Source: JADGHX01 sp040255575 (GTDB taxonomy: Bacteria > Pseudomonadota > Gammaproteobacteria > Steroidobacterales > Steroidobacteraceae). From it: DNA of 7,727 nt. The translations under genes and the position numbers were made by a program. A model generated the notes under the pieces. The model searched no databases. It was not told where the DNA came from and was given only the letters and a program-made list of their open reading frames with translations. The DNA lies in the NCBI GenBank assembly GCA_040255575.1, contig JBDZVF010000319.1:1-7727 (forward strand), written 5' to 3'. Shown here piece after piece: positions 1 through 4,910 of this stretch. Numbering within the stretch: the stretch's first letter is position 1; each line of letters opens with the position of its first letter.

Positions 1-4
1 TAGT

Positions 5-111
5 TAGGTAATTTTGGGGCGCTGACCAACGCGCTGCTCTGTCGTCTCGGTAACGAAGCAAGTATCATGGTCCGGCCGCTCCGATAGGAGCGGCCGGACC
101 ATCGTTTGACA
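5..111 (-). repeat. Diverged inverted copy (copy L) of a ~110-bp dispersed repeat
   Basis: Read on the minus strand from 111 leftwards, this begins TGTCAAACGATG. Copy A at 4022 begins TGTCAAGCGATG and copy B at 7619 begins TGTCAAGGATG. A second conserved block, CGCGTTGGTCA followed shortly by GCCCCAA, lies further along; copy A has CGCGCTGGTCA then GCCCCAA. The distance from the TGTCAA start to TGGTCA is 83 nt here and 83 nt in copy A (84 in copy B), which argues against chance. The middle of the copy is not conserved and is occupied by a long hairpin. The outer limit near position 5 is set only by analogy with copies A and B. No open reading frame of recognisable function lies within it. It could be the 5' end of a mobile element continuing left of the window. 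Confidence 0.5.
67..102. terminator. Perfect 16-bp-stem hairpin, possible terminator
   Basis: ATGGTCCGGCCGCTCC (67-82) and its exact reverse complement (87-102) are separated by the 4-nt loop GATA. The stem is very GC-rich. Only a short T-rich stretch follows on the + strand (CGTTTG), so as an intrinsic terminator it lacks a good U tract. It may end transcription from a gene left of the window. Because it lies inside repeat copy L it could equally be a structural part of that element. Confidence 0.5.
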
Positions 112-390
112 CAGGGTTTTGACACAAGATCGAACGAAACGGCGGAGAGACCGAGATGAACTGCTCCGGCTTTGTCAGCACTCCCGCACTTTGCGCGTAG
201 AGTGGCTGTCGGGTCCATCTCCGATCGTTCATGTGCGCGTGTAGCGCCATACGACCCCAGATGCCGGCGTCAATGGCATGACGCCCGTCGAGATTGGCGA
301 TTCGTTCGGCACCCCTCACTAACGAAGAAGCGCTCACTTATGGTCTCCCAGCTTCGAATCGGCTCTTGCCCCGCACCCGAGAATAAGTAG
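112..390. other. Leader region upstream of the permease, no gene recognised
   Basis: No reading frame here resembles a known protein. The frame of the permease is open from 172 but closes with TAG at 388-390, immediately before the permease ATG, so the permease cannot start upstream of 391. Two TTTGACACA boxes (105-113 and 118-126) are spaced 13 bp apart. Both contain the -35-like hexamer TTGACA, but no matching -10 hexamer sits 16-18 bp downstream, so I do not call a promoter. A small 7-bp inverted repeat (GGCGTCA at 266-272, TGACGCC at 279-285) could be an operator or chance. Confidence 0.5.
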
Positions 391-2904
391 ATGTCAGTGC
401 CCCATCGAACGAGCTATCGCCTGTCCGCCCCCGGTCATGCTCTCGACGGCATTCTACGTGATGTGTTGTATGCCCTTCGCGTGCTATCAAAGAGCCCCGG
501 ACTCACTGCGGTACTGGTCCTCACTCTGGCGGTCGGCATCGGAGCTACCACGGCGACGTTCGGCGTCGTAGATGCGCTTCTGCTCCGCCCCATGCCGGTA
601 AGGGACCAGGGGAGTCTCGTAATCCTCTCCGCGCATGATGGGAAGAGGCCCGACGCCGAGATCGGGATCCCTAGCACCGGGGTTCGCGCGCTTGGAAAGG
701 CGAGCCGGTCGTTCGTCGGGATCGCTCCGATCGCAGAGCAGGGGGCACAGCCGTTCGCTGCACGATATCACGATCGGCTCCTGTCATTGTCTGCGGCGTT
801 TGTCGCGGGGGACTTCTTTCGGGTTCTCGGCGCGATTCCTGTGGCTGGCCGACTACTTGGCCCTGAGGATGACGGTCCTGGAGCAGGACCAGCGGTGGTC
901 CTCAGCTACGACACTTGGCAGCGGGAATTTGCAGGCGACACATCGGTCGTCGGGCAGGAAATCCAGCTAGTGAATGGGCCCCAGAGGATCGTCGGCGTAG
1001 CGCCCAAAGGACTGGGGTATCCCCTCGGCGCGGATGTCTGGGCGGCAATGGGCCCGATCGAGCGCATGTTCCCGGATGCCTCGGGGCCCGATGCAGGCTT
1101 CCCGTCGGACGTCCTCGCTCGGCTACGGCCGGGCGTCACGTTGGCACAAGCACAGGCCGAGTACGCGGCTTACCTGAGGGAATACCCTTCCCGTACACTG
1201 GGAGATCCAGCATTTCGGACCGCCAACGCTCAACTTTTCGTCGAGCGTGTGGTGGGCTCTATAAAGCCAACGCTGATAATTCTGTCCGCCGCTGTCGCGC
1301 TGGTCTTACTCGTCGCGTTGACAAACGCAGCTGGTCTGCTAGTCACGCGCGGCTTGGCACGAAGTCACCAGTTGGCCCTGCGAGCTGCACTGGGCGCAGG
1401 ACGTGGACGCTTAGTCCGTCAGCTCCTGACGGAGAACGCCGTGCTCGCAGTAGCGGCTGGACTGCTGGGAGTTGTGGTAGCAGCTGCGTTGCTCCGGACG
1501 ACAGCATTCTTGGCGCCACCAGAGCTGATCCACTTCGACGCTGTTCGCATCAGCGTTCGTGTGCTGGCATTCGCGGTATCACTGACAGTCGGTACGATCC
1601 TCCTATTCGGTCTCGGGCCAGCGTTGTTGATAGCACACTCGAGAATCGAGGGCGCTTTACGAGTAGGAAGCCGTACGCTGATTGGCGGGCGCCGCGGCGA
1701 GCGCTCGCGGCGAGTCATAGTAGCAGGCCAGGTGGCGCTAGCGGTCGTAGTGCTCACCGCGGCTGGGTTGCTGGGGCGCAGCCTGGAGCGCTTGCAGCAG
1801 GTAAATCTTGGCTTCGCCCCCGGCCCCCTTTTCTTCGTCGGACTTGAGGATATGACTCCGTTCGATGCGCACACCCAGAGCTGGGCGATGGGCGCCGCTC
1901 GCTATCATGCTGTCCTGGACGCCTTGGCCGCCGAACTTCCAAGGGAACACGGGATAGAAGGCGTCACCACCGTGTTCACACGCCCCTTTTCTGGAACCAG
2001 CCTTCAGCTCCCCTATGAGGTGCAGGGATCCGATGCATCGGAGGCAGTCGGTGCTGATCGGGTGACCATGGGACTCGGGTTGGAGTCGCACTTCTCGACC
2101 CTGGGTATAGTCGTGCGTCGCGGTCGTGATTTCACAACCGAAGATCGTATGGGCGCGCCTCAGGTAGCTGTTGTCAGTGAAGGCTTCGCGCGGCGCAATT
2201 GGCCCGGGCGAGACGCGATTGGCCAGCGGGTGAGACTGAACCCCGCGGATAGCACTCAACCCTGGCGCACCGTTGTCGGAGTAGTGGCCAATACGCGCTA
2301 CCGGAACGTGACCGAATCGCCGGAACCAACCGTCTACATTCCGCTGCGACAGACAAAAGCAGCGCCGATGTTTCTGGCAATCCGAACCAGTGGAGTCGAG
2401 CCTCGTGGGGCCCTCCAGGCGTTCGGGCGCGTACTCACCGATGCGAACCCCGCCTTTGGCATCAGGGAGACAAGTACGGGCGCCGAGTTGCTGGACGCCC
2501 GGTTGGCGCGGCCACGCTTCCTTGCAGCGACGCTCGCCGCCCTCTCCGGTGCGGCTGTCATTCTCTCCGGGGTGGGCCTCTACGGACTGCTCGCGGCAGC
2601 GGTGCGAGAGCGCCGACATGAGATCGCGGTTCGCATGGCCCTCGGCGCGACACCGACCGAAGCTCGCGCTCTGATGATGCATGAGGCGATGCTGATCATT
2701 GGTATTGGGTTGGCGACTGGCATAGTGCTCGCACTGGTGGGTACACGATTCCTGAGTTCCGCCCTATATGGTGTGACGCCAGCTGATCCGTTGGCCTTCA
2801 GCGCGGCAGTACTGGCGTTCGTAGCCGTCGCCGGAGTTGCCGCATACGCACCCGTAGCGCGCGCAGCACGCGTCGATGCACTGGCGGCGCTTCGAGCTGA
2901 ATGA
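391..2904 (+). CDS. ADOP-family ABC transporter permease (duplicated MacB/FtsX-like)
   Basis: This 837-aa protein is an inner-membrane permease of the MacB/FtsX type in the duplicated ADOP arrangement, with two permease modules in one chain. Residues 29-69 carry the family entry motif: ALRVLSKSPGLTAV, then TLAVGIGATTATFGVVDALLLRP with the first membrane segment. A periplasmic MacB-like domain covers about 70-290. Three membrane segments follow near 292-320, 348-373 and 391-416. The second module starts with a membrane segment at 441-465, has another periplasmic domain to about 705, and ends with three segments near 708-737, 763-788 and 797-822. The FtsX signature R(H)EIAVRMALGA lies at 741-753, and an equivalent LALRAALGAG at 328-337. 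The C-terminus VDALAALRAE is typical. The usual ~60-70-residue helical extension found on many ADOPs is absent. Start 391 is the first ATG after an in-frame TAG at 388-390; the Shine-Dalgarno is weak. No ATP-binding partner is encoded in the window. Substrate is unknown; relatives act in efflux or lipoprotein and peptide export. Confidence 0.93.
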   Translation: MSVPHRTSYRLSAPGHALDGILRDVLYALRVLSKSPGLTAVLVLTLAVGIGATTATFGVVDALLLRPMPVRDQGSLVILSAHDGKRPDAEIGIPSTGVRALGKASRSFVGIAPIAEQGAQPFAARYHDRLLSLSAAFVAGDFFRVLGAIPVAGRLLGPEDDGPGAGPAVVLSYDTWQREFAGDTSVVGQEIQLVNGPQRIVGVAPKGLGYPLGADVWAAMGPIERMFPDASGPDAGFPSDVLARLRPGVTLAQAQAEYAAYLREYPSRTLGDPAFRTANAQLFVERVVGSIKPTLIILSAAVALVLLVALTNAAGLLVTRGLARSHQLALRAALGAGRGRLVRQLLTENAVLAVAAGLLGVVVAAALLRTTAFLAPPELIHFDAVRISVRVLAFAVSLTVGTILLFGLGPALLIAHSRIEGALRVGSRTLIGGRRGERSRRVIVAGQVALAVVVLTAAGLLGRSLERLQQVNLGFAPGPLFFVGLEDMTPFDAHTQSWAMGAARYHAVLDALAAELPREHGIEGVTTVFTRPFSGTSLQLPYEVQGSDASEAVGADRVTMGLGLESHFSTLGIVVRRGRDFTTEDRMGAPQVAVVSEGFARRNWPGRDAIGQRVRLNPADSTQPWRTVVGVVANTRYRNVTESPEPTVYIPLRQTKAAPMFLAIRTSGVEPRGALQAFGRVLTDANPAFGIRETSTGAELLDARLARPRFLAATLAALSGAAVILSGVGLYGLLAAAVRERRHEIAVRMALGATPTEARALMMHEAMLIIGIGLATGIVLALVGTRFLSSALYGVTPADPLAFSAAVLAFVAVAGVAAYAPVARAARVDALAALRAE

Positions 2905-3211
2905 GCGCAGTGCGAGGCGAGAGAACGGAGTAAGCGGCTGGAGAGTACCGCTTGGACAAGCAGGTGCCACATGTCGGGGTGTCAGCCACCCCGAACCGGC
3001 GCCGCTTCACAGACGCCTGCAGGAGGTCGGGACATCCCACGGGTGGTCTTTCGAGGCTATGAAGGGCAGGACCTTATGCAGCGAATGGGCGGGCGAGCCC
3101 GACTGGAGACAATTGGGCACCTGCGTGGGCCGCTGATCGACTCCCTTACGAGCTCCTATTGAGAGAGAGGCTCCCGGAGCGACTCACCGCAACACGCACG
3201 CATGGTGGACC
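2905..3211. other. Intergenic stretch between permease and TA operon, no gene recognised
   Basis: Short frames exist here, for example an ATG at 2971 open to 3162, but their predicted peptides match no family I recognise, lack a Shine-Dalgarno and overlap one another. The visible structure is an 8-bp stem hairpin at 2974-2994, about 70 bp after the permease stop. The last part carries a short GA-rich run (3161-3169) and the small palindrome GCTCCCGGAGC at 3170-3180. I see no RNA gene. Confidence 0.5.
2974..2994 (+). terminator. Hairpin downstream of the permease, possible terminator
   Basis: TCGGGGTG (2974-2981) pairs perfectly with CACCCCGA (2987-2994) across a 5-nt loop, TCAGC. It lies about 70 bp beyond the permease stop and before the TA operon, which is a sensible place for transcription to end. 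There is no U tract after it, so termination is a guess from position and stem strength. Confidence 0.35.
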
Positions 3212-3240
3212 TTGCGCCAGTATGCTACTACTAGCATATT
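3212..3240 (+). promoter_or_regulatory. Promoter with palindromic operator of the TA operon
   Basis: A perfect 7-bp inverted repeat, TATGCTA (3221-3227) and TAGCATA (3232-3238) with a 4-nt spacer, ends 7 bp before the toxin ATG. It overlaps a plausible promoter: TTGCGC at 3212-3217 as -35, a 17-bp spacer and CATATT at 3235-3240 as -10. A repressor bound to the palindrome would cover the promoter. The downstream XRE-type antitoxin, alone or with the toxin, is the natural candidate, as autoregulation is usual for type II TA operons. The hexamers are imperfect matches, so the exact promoter is an inference; the palindrome is directly visible. Confidence 0.6.
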
Positions 3241-3245
3241 GCACC

Positions 3246-3629
3246 ATGTCGCCGCCACCGCCGCTCAAGCCCGTCGAGTGGATGGGCTCCGCGCTGGATG
3301 ATCTCCGGGGGTGCCCGGAAGCCGTGCAGGACGAGGTGGGCTACGCGATCCACCTGGCCCAACTCGGCGAGCACCCACCGGGGGCCAAACGGCTCCGCGG
3401 GGAGTTGGCGGGAGTTATCGAGCTCGTGGTCGACTACGACCGCGACGCATACCGAGCCGTCTACACAGTGAAGCTCCAGGGCGTGGTTTACGTATTGCAC
3501 GTCTTCCAAAAGAAGTCCAAGCGCGGCATCGCCACGCCCATGCGCGATATAGCGCTCATCAAGGACCGTTACCGGTGGGCCAGGGCCCACTACGCCGAAC
3601 ACTACGCTGCAGAGCAGGAGGATCGATGA
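3246..3629 (+). CDS. Type II toxin, phage-derived Gp49-like (HigB/RelE superfamily)
   Basis: This 127-aa protein is a RelE/HigB-type toxin of the Gp49-like group; such toxins are usually mRNA interferases that cut translated mRNA. The family pattern is present throughout: KPVEWMGSALDDLRGCPEAV (8-27), GYAIHLAQLGEHPPGAKRL (32-50), a central strand with IELVVDYDRDAYRAVYTV (58-75), then VVYVLHVFQKKSKRGIATP (80-98) and DIALIKDRY (101-109). The basic KKSKRG segment is the expected active-site and RNA-binding face. The length is normal and nothing looks broken. I chose ATG 3246 because homology starts a few residues later; in-frame ATGs at 3159 and 3222 would add sequence that crosses the operator palindrome. 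There is no Shine-Dalgarno before 3246. The gene overlaps the antitoxin start by 4 bp (ATGA), giving the toxin-first order of HigBA-like modules. Confidence 0.9.
   Translation: MSPPPPLKPVEWMGSALDDLRGCPEAVQDEVGYAIHLAQLGEHPPGAKRLRGELAGVIELVVDYDRDAYRAVYTVKLQGVVYVLHVFQKKSKRGIATPMRDIALIKDRYRWARAHYAEHYAAEQEDR
3616..3621 (+). promoter_or_regulatory. Shine-Dalgarno of the antitoxin
   Basis: A full AGGAGG sits inside the 3' end of the toxin gene, 4 nt before the antitoxin ATG at 3626. It fixes that start, although the same frame is open far upstream. The contrast with the toxin, which has no visible Shine-Dalgarno, suggests the antitoxin is translated more efficiently from the shared mRNA. Confidence 0.75.
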
Positions 3630-4000
3630 ACCGCAAGGCGACGCCCAAGAAAATTGGCTCGAGGAAACCATCGCGGCAGCCGATCCCCGTGACGCGCGGC
3701 AGCGGCAACGTCTTCGCCGATCTGGGCCTGCCTAACCCCGAGGAGCGGCTGGCCAAGGTGCAGTTGGCCTACGCCATCCAGAAGGCGATCGACGAGCGCG
3801 GGCTCACGCAACGCGAGGCCGCCACCCTGATGGGGATCGATCAGCCGAAGGTCTCGCATATACTGCGCGGCCGGCTGGCGGACTTCTCCACAGAGCGGCT
3901 CATGAACTTCCTCACCGGTCTTGGGCGCGACGTGGAGATCGTCGTCAAACCATCACCGAGGTCGCGCAAGAAGGGCCGGCTCCGTGTCGCCGCGGCGTGA
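3626..4000 (+). CDS. Type II antitoxin, XRE-family HTH (HigA-like)
   Basis: This 124-aa protein is the antitoxin and probable autorepressor paired with the upstream Gp49-like toxin. The N-terminal ~25 residues are basic and low in complexity. GNVFADLGLPNPEERLAK (27-44) is the conserved lead-in of this antitoxin family. The helix-turn-helix covers about 45-83: LTQREAATLMGIDQPKVSHI (60-79), followed by LRGRLADFSTERLMNFL. A strand-like segment, GRDVEIVVKP (100-109), and a basic tail, RSRKKGRLRV, close the protein as in relatives. Start 3626 is set by AGGAGG four bases upstream and by the ATGA overlap with the toxin stop. It is expected to bind the toxin directly and the TATGCTA/TAGCATA palindrome in front of the operon. 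Both genes look intact, so the module is probably functional. Confidence 0.9.
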   Translation: MNRKATPKKIGSRKPSRQPIPVTRGSGNVFADLGLPNPEERLAKVQLAYAIQKAIDERGLTQREAATLMGIDQPKVSHILRGRLADFSTERLMNFLTGLGRDVEIVVKPSPRSRKKGRLRVAAA

Positions 4001-4020
4001 GGGCCGGCGGCTCGCACGCT

Positions 4021-4129
4021 GTGTCAAGCGATGTCTGACACGGGACGTCATTTAGAACAGTATGTTCGTGCGCCGCGCGGCCGCATTCCCCTCTGAAAAC
4101 GCGCTGGTCAAGCCCCAACAACCGCCGAG
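4021..4129 (+). repeat. Copy A of a ~110-bp dispersed repeat
   Basis: This aligns end to end with 7618-7727 with only single-base gaps. Shared blocks are GTGTCAAG/GATG/TCTG at the start, GGACGTYATKTAGAAC at 4042-4057, TTCCCCTMTGA at 4086-4096, and TGGTCAA followed by CCCAACAACCRCCGAG at the end. A central ~27 bp (4058-4084) is poorly conserved and GC-rich. GTGTCA (4021-4026) and TGACAC (4036-4041) can form a small hairpin at the left end. The first bases are also an imperfect inverted repeat of 100-117. The copy begins 20 bp after the antitoxin stop and runs directly into the ettA remnant. TG-starting ends of this style remind me of IS481- or IS21-type insertion sequence termini, but I cannot assign a family. 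Confidence 0.75.
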
Positions 4130-4243
4130 ATCCCTTTCTCTGAGGGGAACTATCAGGGATATATCGAGGACCTCCGCAAGCGCAAAGGTGCCGACGCGGA
4201 CCAGCCGCATCGCATCGCGTACAAGAAGTTGGTGCGGGGGTAG
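4130..4243 (+). pseudogene. ettA: 3' remnant of an EttA-like ABC-F translational ATPase gene
   Basis: The + frame ending at TAG 4241-4243 reads SEGNYQGYIEDLRKRKGADA, then DQPHRIAYKKLVRG (from codon 4139). This is the characteristic C-terminus of the energy-dependent translational throttle EttA, whose members end with an EGNY/GNF...LGAD...P.RI.YK pattern. Only about 35 codons remain: the same frame hits TGA at 4094-4096, and everything upstream is repeat copy A, not ABC ATPase sequence. No Walker or signature motifs are present, so it cannot be a functional gene. The coding similarity starts just where the match between copies A and B can no longer be followed, implying that a recombination or insertion joined the repeat to the ettA tail. 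An intact ettA presumably exists elsewhere in the genome. Confidence 0.75.
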
Positions 4244-4863
4244 TTAGGCCGGGTTCCGAGGGAGCACCTTGAGCTGCCGTTCGTCCGCATCACCATGACC
4301 GCCGCCCATGCTCCGCTCCAGGCGATACGATGGTCGCACGGAGCCATCGAAGCGTGTGAGCAGCATTGGTTGCCCGCCGGTGGGCGGGATAGACCGGAAC
4401 TCCGCGTTGCCCCTCGCATCGTGGCTCTTGAAGTAGTTCATCCGACTATGACCGCTCCAGATCGCTTTCTCGGGGGGTACGCCGTGACTCGTCGCGGAGG
4501 CGAGCACGACGCGAGAGACTCCGGAGTCCGGACTCACGACCATTAGCGATCCCGTGTGGCGGGAAGCGATTTCGGCAGTTCGGTCGTCACTCGCGCAACG
4601 ATGGCTTGCGCGGTGGGTCCGGTGAACGGCGGCTCGCCGGCGAGCATCTCGTACGTGACTGCACCCAGTGCGTAGATGTCGGTGCGCGCATCGATGTGGC
4701 GTTCGGCCATCGCTTGTTCGGGACTCATGCACTGCGGCGTGCCGAGGGAGAGCCCTGTCTGCGGCGAGATACACTGTCCCCATCCCCCCGCGCCGAGCTC
4801 GCGCTCGATGCGGTACCGATCCGCGAGCATGGCGGCCAATCGATCAGCGAGACCTTGGCTCAT
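4244..4863 (-). pseudogene. Decayed Ser/Thr protein kinase with WD40-like C-terminal end
   Basis: From ATG 4861-4863 the minus strand encodes a normal kinase beginning, ADRYRIERELGAGG, up to the glycine loop. A G6 run at 4784-4789 then shifts the frame: the expected MGTVYLAAD follows in the next frame. Directly after that the sequence jumps to the activation-loop region, TGLSLGTPQCMSPEQAM, then DARTDIYALGAVTYEMLAGE and PPFTGPTAQAIVARV. The catalytic lysine, HRD and DFG segments are missing, about 140 residues compared with the neighbouring kinase. After LPATR the first frame stops at 4543-4545. A third piece in the other frame, IWSGHSRMNYFKSHDARGNA through RPSYRLE, resembles the last blades of the WD40/TolB-like propeller of such kinases. 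It ends at TAA 4244-4246, back to back with the ettA stop. At least two large deletions plus a frameshift make it non-functional as a kinase. Confidence 0.8.
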
Positions 4864-4910
4864 CGGTCGGTGAGACGTTCAACAGGCGAACGCGACGAGG
4901 AAGCGCTCGG

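Noticed and set aside
106..124. Two TTGACA hexamers 13 bp apart as tandem promoters for the permease.
   Set aside because: No -10-like hexamer occurs at the required spacing for either, and both lie in or beside a repeat element end. The distance to the permease ATG is also over 260 bp.
65..337. Minus-strand frame of 90 codons across the left hairpin.
   Set aside because: The frame includes the 16-bp palindrome and no recognisable domain; it is best explained as an accidental open frame.
172..390. Open frame of 72 codons directly in frame with the permease.
   Set aside because: It is separated from the permease by a TAG, has no recognisable motif or Shine-Dalgarno and looks like non-coding leader. 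A read-through fusion would be unlike any known ADOP N-terminus.
2971..3162. Small + strand frame of 63 codons between the permease and the TA operon.
   Set aside because: No family resemblance, no Shine-Dalgarno, and its start lies at a hairpin. Overlapping frames of similar length exist, as expected by chance in GC-rich DNA.
3..4249. GTTAGGT at 3-9 and GTTAGGC at 4243-4249 fit the integron core site GTTRRRY, suggesting a cassette array.
   Set aside because: No matching RYYYAAC partner or foldable attC arms lie at a suitable distance, the spacing of over 4 kb is far too long for a normal cassette, and no integron integrase is visible. The second site is explained by the end of the ettA remnant.
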